DNA from: RGIG4079 sp045596365
GTDB taxonomy: Bacteria; Bacteroidota; Bacteroidia; Bacteroidales; Muribaculaceae
DNA length: 5,623 bases
Direction: 5' to 3'
NCBI GenBank assembly: GCA_045596365.1
Contig: JAZOCE010000015.1
Location: 1 to 5,623 of the forward strand
Shown here: positions 1 through 4,233 of the stretch, piece after piece
Layout of the letters: each line of letters opens with the position of its first letter
Numbering within the stretch: position 1 is the first letter of the stretch
Position numbers and translations under genes: made by a program
The notes under the pieces: generated by a model
Seen by the model: the letters and a program-made list of their open reading frames with translations, nothing else
Databases searched by the model: none
Told to the model about the DNA's origin: nothing

Positions 1-141
1 TCGCTGCTTTGACAATTTTATCGTAAACATGTTGGGAGCTATTGCCGCATATTGTATGTTCCCGAAAAAGCCGTGTATCAATGTACAAAGGACATTAGAT
101 ACACAGCTTACTCTATTTTGAATTCGTCGAACTCACGTTAA
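1..141 (+). mobile_element. Possible right end of an insertion sequence
   Basis: If the partial ORF at 2-121 is a transposase, the element should end shortly after its stop codon. The bases at 122-141 (ATTCGTCGAACTCACGTTAA) sit where a terminal inverted repeat is expected, 13 nt before the ATG at 155. The other end and any target duplication lie outside the window, so the element boundary is a guess. A TATTTTG at 114-120 resembles, one base short, the Bacteroides -7 element TAnnTTTG and could read outward into the cluster. Confidence 0.28.
2..121 (+). CDS. 3' end of an upstream ORF, possibly a transposase C-terminus (partial)
   Basis: An open frame runs from the first bases of the window to a TGA at 119-121, giving 39 residues cut at the 5' side. 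The text includes NMLGAIAAYCMFPKKP and ends in QLTLF. A short 'AAY...KKP' stretch and a final QL-x-LF resemble the C-termini of several DDE transposases of Bacteroidota insertion sequences, but this is an impression from memory, not a search result. The stretch is too short to classify to an IS family. Its position, directly upstream of a possible insertion-sequence end and of an accessory gene cluster, fits a transposase. It could equally be the end of an unrelated protein or a chance open frame. Confidence 0.4.
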   Translation, partial: RCFDNFIVNMLGAIAAYCMFPKKPCINVQRTLDTQLTLF

Positions 142-154
142 ATTATTTACAATT

Positions 155-475
155 ATGGCATTTAATCCTATTGATTTAATTGGGCCAGGAACCATTAAAA
201 TAGGGCTCAAAGGACTTGAAAAACTTGGTGTTGGAGAATTCGGTAGTGCTATCTCTGAAATAGACCGTTTTAGCCACAGTGCAGCATGGAACAAACATCG
301 TGTAGATAATATGGAGGAAAAAATCCAAGATTTCTGGGATGAACATAAAGAAAGTGTCGGGGAGTTTTGGGAAGACGTTGAGGAAACTGTAAGTGAGGGT
401 TTTAATGCTGTCGCAGACAATGCCGAAGAGATATTGGAAGGGATTGGAGAGTTTTTCGGGTCTTTATTTAGTTAA
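155..475 (+). CDS. Small amphipathic helical protein (106 aa), unknown function
   Basis: I do not recognise a family. Residues 1-34 are glycine-rich and mildly hydrophobic (IGPG, GLKGLEKLG, GVGEFG). From about residue 52 to the end the protein looks like one long acidic amphipathic helix with aromatic residues about every 12 positions (DFW at 59-61, EFW at 70-72, GF at 82-83). It ends in a hydrophobic GIGEFFGSLFS. No signal peptide or clear membrane-spanning segment is visible. The ATG at 155 follows an A/T-rich leader typical of Bacteroidota and is the only sensible start. The next gene begins 17 nt after the stop, so the two are probably co-transcribed. The heavy acidic charge plus regular aromatics suggests surface binding to a membrane or to a partner, as inference only. 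A competing minus-strand frame (133-420) has no such order and is a shadow. Confidence 0.72.
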   Translation: MAFNPIDLIGPGTIKIGLKGLEKLGVGEFGSAISEIDRFSHSAAWNKHRVDNMEEKIQDFWDEHKESVGEFWEDVEETVSEGFNAVADNAEEILEGIGEFFGSLFS

Positions 476-492
476 ATTGAAAATTGATTAAT

Positions 493-678
493 ATGGGAAT
501 TGGAATGATTATTGGAGGTCTAGAAGCTGTTGCAGGTGTTGTTACACTTAACCCTGCATTGATTGCAGATGGTGCGAGACGTGCTGCAACAAGTTATGTT
601 ATAGGTGAAGCTTTAGAACCGATAAAGGAAGTGGTTGGTGATGAAATTTCTGAGATGATAGATTCAATAAATTCATGA
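493..678 (+). CDS. Small glycine-rich hydrophobic protein (61 aa), paralogue of the 881 gene product
   Basis: The frame is open from 484, but the first ATG is at 493 (MGIGMIIGGLEAVAGVVT...), which I take as the start. Residues 3-18 are hydrophobic with glycines at 4, 8, 9 and 15, which would suit a short membrane-inserting or tightly packing helix. The second half is an amphipathic helix ending in an acidic segment (DEISEMIDSINS). It aligns without gaps, one residue offset, to the protein encoded at 881-1057: both have GVVT near residue 16, an aliphatic pair, then G-x-(R/K)(R/K) near residue 28, and an EV near residue 47. No known family is recognised. Candidates include a small membrane-active peptide, a holin-like protein or an assembly subunit, and the sequence does not decide between them. 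Confidence 0.65.
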   Translation: MGIGMIIGGLEAVAGVVTLNPALIADGARRAATSYVIGEALEPIKEVVGDEISEMIDSINS

Positions 679-684
679 TTGATA

Positions 685-747
685 ATGTCGATCTGTGATT
701 GCAAGGGAGGATTGATTGCTTTGATTGAAGGTTTGATACATTCATAA
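685..747 (+). CDS. Possible 20-residue hydrophobic microprotein
   Basis: An ATG at 685 opens a 20-codon frame just 6 nt after the preceding stop. It encodes a peptide with two early cysteines (CDC) and a hydrophobic GGLIALIEGLI core, reminiscent in composition of the neighbouring glycine-rich proteins. At this length in AT-rich DNA it may well be chance. There is no independent sign of translation. Confidence 0.18.
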   Translation: MSICDCKGGLIALIEGLIHS

Positions 748-802
748 TTTTACATCCATAAATAGTTATTTGAAAAGATCTCAGGTGTATGAGGATGTAA
801 AA
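748..802. repeat. 10-bp perfect inverted repeat with 35-nt spacer
   Basis: TTTTACATCC at 748-757 is the exact reverse complement of GGATGTAAAA at 793-802. The right arm ends next to the -33 region of the candidate promoter at 805-835. No T-run follows the right arm, so it is not an intrinsic terminator. It could be an operator, an mRNA stem-loop or a remnant of an inserted element. Confidence 0.5.
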
Positions 803-804
803 CC

Positions 805-835
805 TTTCATAGATGAGCAACTCTCCATACCTTTG
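805..835 (+). promoter_or_regulatory. Candidate Bacteroides-type promoter for the 881 gene
   Basis: TACCTTTG at 828-835 matches the Bacteroides -7 consensus TAnnTTTG exactly. TTTC at 805-808 is one base from the -33 TTTG, with a 19-nt spacer. A transcript would start near 840-845, giving a leader of about 40 nt before the ATG at 881. This fits the 200-nt gap after the previous gene. Confidence 0.5.
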
Positions 836-880
836 CAATATGAAAAGAAAAAATATGTATAACTCTTAAAAAATGTGATT

Positions 881-1057
881 ATGGGACTCTTCGGTTTAGG
901 TAAAGGTATTGCTAAAATAGTAGGCGGTGTAGTGACTGGTGATAGTGAAATGCTGATTAGTGGCTTAAAAAAAACTGGTATTAATGCGGTTACTACTACT
1001 ATACAGATTGTAGCGAATGAGGTTTGGGAAAAGGCTCATACAGATGATGATGAGTAG
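881..1057 (+). CDS. Small glycine-rich protein (58 aa), paralogue of the 493 gene product
   Basis: The frame is open from a GTG at 875, but the ATG at 881 gives the natural start MGLFGLGKGIAKIVGG. Residues 1-19 are an amphipathic glycine-rich segment with lysines at 8 and 12, of a kind seen in membrane-active peptides. Residues 24-49 form a likely helix, and the tail HTDDDE is strongly acidic. Ungapped comparison with the 61-residue protein at 493-678 shows shared G-VVT (residues 16-19), glycine 28 followed by x-K-K, and E-V at 47-48, so the two genes are likely diverged duplicates. A candidate promoter lies at 805-835. The function is unknown. A pore or membrane role, or a substrate of the AAA+ ATPase encoded further down, are guesses. 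Confidence 0.66.
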   Translation: MGLFGLGKGIAKIVGGVVTGDSEMLISGLKKTGINAVTTTIQIVANEVWEKAHTDDDE

Positions 1058-1106
1058 TTGTAACTAACACGATTGTGTGATGTGTAATAATATGAAATGA
1101 TGAAAT

Positions 1107-1235
1107 ATGGGAACAGTAATGGCTATTATGGGAGCTTATTATCTCCTGAACGGACAAATCTTTAGAGCTGCTAAAGAAGTTGCTGATTGGTTAAATGAAA
1201 ATCCCCCTCACTCTGAGGATAAAAATGAAAAGTGA
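1107..1235 (+). CDS. Small protein (42 aa) with hydrophobic N-terminus and polar tail
   Basis: An ATG at 1107 encodes 42 residues. Residues 1-14 (MGTVMAIMGAYYLL) are hydrophobic with glycines, residues 15-30 form an amphipathic helix (NGQIFRAAKEVADWLN), and the tail from 31 on is proline-containing and highly charged (ENPPHSEDKNEK). This order of hydrophobic glycine-containing head, helix and acidic tail is the same as in the two proteins encoded at 493 and 881, though residue-level similarity is too weak to claim common descent. It lies 49 nt after the preceding stop, on the same strand. The conserved architecture and orderly charge distribution argue that it is real, but no family is recognised. 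Confidence 0.5.
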   Translation: MGTVMAIMGAYYLLNGQIFRAAKEVADWLNENPPHSEDKNEK

Positions 1236-1314
1236 TTTTTAGAACGTTTTGTGTAATATGCATACGTTGTTGTGATGCTAATTGCATAAAAAGAAAAATG
1301 TAAAAAAGAGCAAT

Positions 1315-1704
1315 ATGAAACAAGAAAATGTAAATAAAATCTTGAGTGAACTCGTTGATAACAACGGATTTGTGAATGTTGGTAAAAACGAGGTTGATAA
1401 GTTGAAAGAGAATGTTGACATTGTTGATGCGATTAAAGTAAATGGTAAGTATGAACAGATTGGAGATTTGCTCTCAAAGGCAATTTCCACTTTAGAGGAT
1501 GAAAACAGAGGGAGAATAGTAAAAAAAATCCTATTTGTGATTAAAATACCTGTTGACAGTAATTATATCACGGAAAATATGTCTCAAATCTATAATGTGT
1601 TGGATACATTTGGTGAAGATTGTGAATGTATTTGGGGTATTTCTACTAATGAGAAATTGCAGGGTGAATACATAGAATTAATTGTTGCTGTTGGACTTAA
1701 ATAA
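1315..1704 (+). CDS. Standalone FtsZ C-terminal-half-like protein (129 aa), no GTPase domain
   Basis: The frame is open from a TTG at 1282, but the ATG at 1315 gives the better start. Residues 60-129 read like the FtsZ C-terminal domain: a predicted strand RIVKKILFVIKIP (67-79), a helix ENMSQIYNVLDTFG (87-100), GEDCECIWG (100-108, compare FtsZ 'G.dAdIIWG'), a loop NEKLQGE (112-118) and a last strand YIELIVAVGLK (119-129, compare 'i.VTVIATGF'). Residues 18-59 resemble the part of FtsZ just before it, GFVNVGKNEVDKL being like the T7 loop 'GLINVDFADV', but the acidic catalytic positions are altered (G for D, E for D). The nucleotide-binding half with the GGGTGTG loop is absent. Full FtsZ is over 300 residues. 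By inference it could bind cellular FtsZ through its T7 face and cap filaments. It could also be a structural scaffold. The similarity was judged by eye. Confidence 0.72.
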   Translation: MKQENVNKILSELVDNNGFVNVGKNEVDKLKENVDIVDAIKVNGKYEQIGDLLSKAISTLEDENRGRIVKKILFVIKIPVDSNYITENMSQIYNVLDTFGEDCECIWGISTNEKLQGEYIELIVAVGLK

Positions 1705-1715
1705 TAAAGAATATT

Positions 1716-1766
1716 ATGTTAGGATTTATAATTGGTTGGCTTATAATAACATCATTGTCAGATTAA
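1716..1766 (+). CDS. Possible 16-residue hydrophobic peptide
   Basis: An ATG 11 nt after the FtsZ-like gene's stop opens a 16-codon frame (MLGFIIGWLIITSLSD). It is almost entirely hydrophobic, with a short polar end. It fills part of the 79-nt gap before the next gene and resembles in style the hydrophobic heads of the small proteins upstream. It may be chance in AT-rich DNA. Confidence 0.15.
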   Translation: MLGFIIGWLIITSLSD

Positions 1767-1783
1767 AAAATGTAAAAACTACT

Positions 1784-2077
1784 ATGGCTTGGAATGATTT
1801 AACAAATAGACAAAAACAACTTGATCGATTGATTGATGGTTGTGGTATAAAACTTGATGTAACGAATACTTGTGTCGAGGAAGTTGCTCACGCAATCGGA
1901 GCAACCAGTAATGAATTCGGTTTTGTACGCCAACGTATAGAGTTGCGACTTAAAACCGCGGAACTACTCGATAAGACGGATGCGCTTATTTCAAATACAG
2001 AGAAAATGCTTGACCAATTTGAAAAAGACGATGATGAGTGGCGTAGGAAAGGAAAAAAGCTTGGCTTCAATTTTTAA
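1784..2077 (+). CDS. Small helical protein (97 aa), unknown function
   Basis: The frame is open from 1682 but has no ATG until 1784, where MAWNDLTNRQKQLDRLID begins. The text upstream does not look like a conserved protein. The product is predicted mostly helical: an N-terminal amphipathic helix (residues 4-18), a segment with two cysteines (20 and 30), a glycine-alanine turn (IGATSNEFG, 38-46), and a long charged helix from about 47 to 85 with spaced leucines that could form a coiled coil. The tail is an acidic patch DDDEW (82-86) followed by a basic stretch ending in phenylalanine (RRKGKKLGFNF). Its size and helical-hairpin outline recall WXG100 proteins, but there is no WXG turn, so I do not assign it there. 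It lies between the FtsZ-like gene and the AAA+ gene on the same strand and may partner either. Confidence 0.68.
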   Translation: MAWNDLTNRQKQLDRLIDGCGIKLDVTNTCVEEVAHAIGATSNEFGFVRQRIELRLKTAELLDKTDALISNTEKMLDQFEKDDDEWRRKGKKLGFNF

Positions 2078-2094
2078 GTATGATAGATTCGTTG

Positions 2095-2102
2095 TATTTT
2101 TG
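2095..2102 (+). promoter_or_regulatory. Candidate -7 promoter element before the AAA+ gene
   Basis: TATTTTTG matches the Bacteroides -7 consensus TAnnTTTG exactly and lies 25 nt before the ATG at 2128. No clear TTTG is seen at the -33 distance; the matching region (about 2071-2078) is a T-run overlapping the end of the previous gene. It may be a secondary internal promoter. Confidence 0.38.
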
Positions 2103-2127
2103 TCATCATTATTATAAATGAAAAACT

Positions 2128-3186
2128 ATGACCAAAGACGCAATAGATCAGATATTTGATAGAGCCCGTCATGGTGATGTCTTTGCCCAAACATTAATGG
2201 GACAAATTCTCTGTGAGGGAAAATATGTACAGCAAGATAGACAGAACGGTGTTGGGTGGCTTCGGAATGCTGCTCAATGTAACTGTTTGTATGCCCGAGA
2301 ACTTATAAGTGAGTATTTGAACGCACCTGTGCAGGGACAAGCAGACACTTCTCAAGGCGCAAATAGTATACAACAAAACAATTCTATGGAGAACGATAAT
2401 ATGGCCGAACTGAAATCATTGATAGGTCTTGATCGTGTGAAGCAGGATGTGGACTCATTGCGAAACCTTATTAGGATTCAGACAATGCGTAAGCAACAGG
2501 GGTTACCCAATACTTCGGTATCGTACCATTGTGTCTTTTCTGGTAATCCAGGAACGGGTAAAACAACGGTTGCTCGCATAGTCGCAGGTATTTATAAAGA
2601 GCTTGGAATCTTGAAAAAAGGTCATCTTGTGGAAGTTGATCGTTCTAAACTTGTTGGTGAGTATGTTGGTCAAACTGCGCCAAAGACAAATAAAGTGATA
2701 GATGATGCACTTGATGGTGTCCTGTTTATTGACGAGGCTTACTCTCTTGTGGGTGAAGGAAGCGATTATGGGACTGAAGCTATTGCAACTTTGCTTAAGC
2801 GTATGGAGGATGATCGAGACCGCTTGGTTGTAATTCTTGCAGGATACACAAATGAGATAAAGGATTTTATAGATTCCAACCCTGGCTTACAATCTCGCTT
2901 TAATCGATACATACAGTTCGATGACTACTCTACGGAAGAACTAACTGAGATTTTCAAACGCAACTTGCGAAAGTCGAGATACAAAATTAAACGTGATGCT
3001 TTCGAGAAGTTGCAGGATGTTGTAGAACGTGCGGTAGTTTCACGCGACAAGAACTTCGGTAATGCTCGATATATACGAAACCTTTTTGAGAAAGTAGTAC
3101 AGAATCAGGCAAACCGATTGGTAAGAATGGAGAGCATTGATAACGAAGAGTTGAGCATAATTACTCGTGAGGATATTAACTTCTAA
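2128..3186 (+). CDS. Sel1-repeat plus CbxX/CfxQ-type AAA+ ATPase (352 aa)
   Basis: Residues 12-63 contain one clear Sel1/TPR-like repeat (ARHGDVFAQTLMG, then VQQD...W...AA). Residues 64-92 are a glutamine- and asparagine-rich linker. Residues 93-352 are an AAA+ module of the CbxX/CfxQ/SpoVK/EccA group: Walker A GNPGTGKTT at 139-147 (K145), pore-loop-like KLVGEYVGQT at 174-183, Walker B VLFIDEA at 198-204 (D202, E203), sensor 1 in LAGYTN (N242), an arginine finger in NPGLQSRFN (R257) and a sensor-2 region GNARYIRNLFE at 311-321. All key catalytic residues are present, so an active cytosolic hexameric ATPase is expected. Relatives remodel proteins: CbbX removes inhibitors from Rubisco, and EccA serves type VII secretion. 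The substrate here is unknown. By inference it could be one of the small proteins encoded upstream or the FtsZ-like fragment. The ATG at 2128 is chosen because the Sel1 repeat begins directly after it. Confidence 0.93.
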   Translation: MTKDAIDQIFDRARHGDVFAQTLMGQILCEGKYVQQDRQNGVGWLRNAAQCNCLYARELISEYLNAPVQGQADTSQGANSIQQNNSMENDNMAELKSLIGLDRVKQDVDSLRNLIRIQTMRKQQGLPNTSVSYHCVFSGNPGTGKTTVARIVAGIYKELGILKKGHLVEVDRSKLVGEYVGQTAPKTNKVIDDALDGVLFIDEAYSLVGEGSDYGTEAIATLLKRMEDDRDRLVVILAGYTNEIKDFIDSNPGLQSRFNRYIQFDDYSTEELTEIFKRNLRKSRYKIKRDAFEKLQDVVERAVVSRDKNFGNARYIRNLFEKVVQNQANRLVRMESIDNEELSIITREDINF

Positions 3187-3191
3187 TTTAT

Positions 3192-3725
3192 ATGAATATG
3201 GATGAATTAAGTAATCTTTTCGGCGGAGCCGAGCAATTGTGGCAATATATCAAGGTGTATGCAGCAAAAGCAGGTCGTGAAGCAACTCGCATCGTCCTTG
3301 AGTTGTATTATGTGGTTAAATCGCCTAAGACTCCGGCATTGGATAAAACTATTATCATTGCAGCTTTTGGATATCAGTTTCTTCCTAATGATTTGATGGA
3401 TCGAGAAAAATATGGTTGGTTAGGATTTCTTGATAATGGTGCGGCGCTGGCATTGGCGTATAACCGAGTGAAGAGTCGTGTTACACCACAGATAGAGACT
3501 CAGGTGGATGCTATATTAAATCAGTGGTTCGGTATCGAACAACCACAAATTGAAATCATTCCTGAACGTCCTCAGATTCCTAGTAGTAATAATAAAATCG
3601 GAGATAATTATTGGGAACCTCAACCAACAACAATTCCAGTTGCAGCTAAACCTATTACAAATATCAATTGTCCAAATAATTCATTGGGTGGATTTAGTGA
3701 TGAGGAGGATGTCGTGATTGATTGA
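3192..3725 (+). CDS. DUF1232 (YkvA-like) protein with proline-rich, acid-ended tail (177 aa)
   Basis: The gene starts 5 nt after the AAA+ stop codon, so the two are almost certainly translated from one mRNA. Residues 38-95 match the DUF1232/YkvA pattern: KSPKTPALDKTIIIAAFGYQFLPND (43-67), then GFLDNGAALALAYNRVK (78-94), comparable to the usual 'tPl..K.l...ALaYl..P.DliPd..p..GylDD...l..al'. The family is small, often with a hydrophobic hairpin near the membrane, and its biochemical role is not established. Residues 1-37 are an added amphipathic region with a possible helix. Residues 115-165 are a proline-, isoleucine- and asparagine-rich linker that is probably disordered, and the end is acidic (GGFSDEEDVVID). 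A short acidic tail after a flexible linker often serves as a docking tag. That it docks on the neighbouring ATPase is inference. Confidence 0.82.
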   Translation: MNMDELSNLFGGAEQLWQYIKVYAAKAGREATRIVLELYYVVKSPKTPALDKTIIIAAFGYQFLPNDLMDREKYGWLGFLDNGAALALAYNRVKSRVTPQIETQVDAILNQWFGIEQPQIEIIPERPQIPSSNNKIGDNYWEPQPTTIPVAAKPITNINCPNNSLGGFSDEEDVVID

Positions 3726-3739
3726 ATCTCACTGCGACA

Positions 3740-3808
3740 ATGATAGCTACAGCTCCTTTAGAGGAGTGGTTGCCTGATGATTCAGAATTTCTCGAAGATA
3801 ACAAATGA
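3740..3808 (+). CDS. Short acidic ORF (22 aa), possibly the 5' part of a frameshifted gene
   Basis: The ATG lies 14 nt after the DUF1232 stop. The 22-residue product is acidic with a WLPDDSEFLEDN segment, similar in flavour to the acidic tail of the gene before it. It overlaps the 53-residue ORF at 3777-3938 in a different frame. If one base had been gained or lost around 3777-3805, the two would read as a single protein of about 65 residues. Either a pair of overlapping microproteins or a broken gene is possible. Confidence 0.3.
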   Translation: MIATAPLEEWLPDDSEFLEDNK

Positions 3809-3938
3809 CGATTTGATACAAATTACAGGATATTCCTACCACGTAGATGATAATGGCTGGGCTGGTGAATCTCCTGTGTGGGAATGGGTGCAGGGTGCGA
3901 GAATGCGACAACTGAGAATTTTATTCATTTCTAATTGA
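3777..3938 (+). CDS. Small ORF (53 aa), unknown, overlapping the previous one
   Basis: An ATG at 3777 opens a 53-residue frame. The composition is protein-like: ITNDDLIQITGYSYHVDDNG, then tryptophans at 29, 36 and 38 in a GWAGESPVWEWV stretch, and a basic, hydrophobic end (RMRQLRILFISN). No family is recognised. A stop in the same frame at 3759-3761 rules out a much longer protein. It overlaps the 22-residue ORF at 3740-3808, so the two may be a frameshifted single gene or a translationally coupled pair. Its end abuts the structured RNA candidate. The coding assignment rests only on composition and operon position. Confidence 0.38.
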   Translation: MIQNFSKITNDDLIQITGYSYHVDDNGWAGESPVWEWVQGARMRQLRILFISN

Positions 3939-3940
3939 TA

Positions 3941-4211
3941 GAATTTTGTAGTATCTATTCTCAATAGAATAAAGCCCATACAAGGGTGAAATGAGGAAAA
4001 ATTGTAGAACTTTGGTCCCGCGCTGTCACGAAGCGTAGAATGGAATCGTAGCCACAAAGAGTATAGCATTTGCTGGTCGTGAACAGTGATGTTCCCTGCT
4101 CTTTGCCAAATTAAAGAGCGTAAGTTGGCTGCCTTGTCGAGGAATGACAAGACCTCCGCGCAGTGGTTAGAAGATGGAGGGCGGAGAGGATGGACGCATC
4201 CTCTCCTTTTT
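3941..4211 (+). ncRNA. Candidate structured non-coding RNA ending in an intrinsic terminator
   Basis: No convincing + strand protein lies between 3938 and 4288. The stretch is richer in GC than its surroundings and full of complementary segments: TATTCT/AGAATA (3956-3961, 3966-3971); GAACA-GTGA-TGTTC (4081-4094), whose loop fits the GNRA pattern; GCTCTTT/AAAGAGC (4098-4104, 4113-4119); CAAAGAG/CTCTTTG (4055-4061, 4099-4105), which competes with the previous pair and encloses the GNRA hairpin; AGCCA/TGGCT (4050-4054, 4126-4130); and CTTGTC/GACAAG (4133-4138, 4146-4151). It ends in the terminator at 4183-4211. A weak -7-like GAATTTTG lies at 3941-3948, so an RNA of about 260 nt starting near 3953 is plausible. 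The opposite strand has an open frame of 104 codons (3836-4150), which I take as antisense to the RNA. No known RNA class is recognised. Confidence 0.5.
4183..4211 (+). terminator. Strong intrinsic terminator
   Basis: GGAGAGGATG (4183-4192), loop GACG, CATCCTCTCC (4197-4206), then TTTTT (4207-4211): a perfect 10-bp GC-rich stem with a 4-nt loop and a T-run. It closes the structured RNA and separates the upstream cluster from the gene at 4288. CTCCGC at 4154-4159 can pair with GCGGAG at 4181-4186, overlapping the left arm, so an alternative fold that opens the terminator exists. Confidence 0.92.
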
Positions 4212-4233
4212 AATAATAAAAAAACGATAACAA

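Noticed and set aside
114..120. TATTTTG as a promoter for the first gene
   Set aside because: It is one base short of TAnnTTTG and has no TTTG at the expected -33 distance, so it is mentioned but not listed as a promoter.
133..420. 95-codon minus-strand open frame opposite the 106-residue gene
   Set aside because: Serine- and leucine-rich text typical of an antisense reading; the plus-strand frame has a regular amphipathic pattern.
484..492. Earlier TTG start for the 61-residue gene (likewise GTG 875, TTG 1282 and TTG 1682 for the later genes)
   Set aside because: An ATG follows in each case at 493, 881, 1315 or 1784 and gives a more natural N-terminus.
748..802. Terminator after the 61-residue gene
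   Set aside because: The inverted repeat has a 35-nt loop, an AT-rich stem and no T-run after the right arm.
599..838. 79-codon minus-strand open frame
   Set aside because: It spans the end of the 61-residue gene and an intergenic inverted repeat, with no sign of a domain.
1278..1490. 70-codon minus-strand frame opposite the FtsZ-like gene
   Set aside because: Low-complexity S/F/L-rich shadow of the plus-strand gene.
1784..2077. WXG100/ESAT-6-like assignment for the 97-residue protein
   Set aside because: Length and helical content fit, but there is no WXG turn between the helices. The tryptophans are at the extreme N-terminus and in the acidic tail.
3836..4150. 104-codon minus-strand open frame
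   Set aside because: It lies antisense to a stretch full of hairpins with a plus-strand terminator, has no promoter or leader signal I can see, and its product shows no domain order. It is better explained as antisense of a structured RNA.
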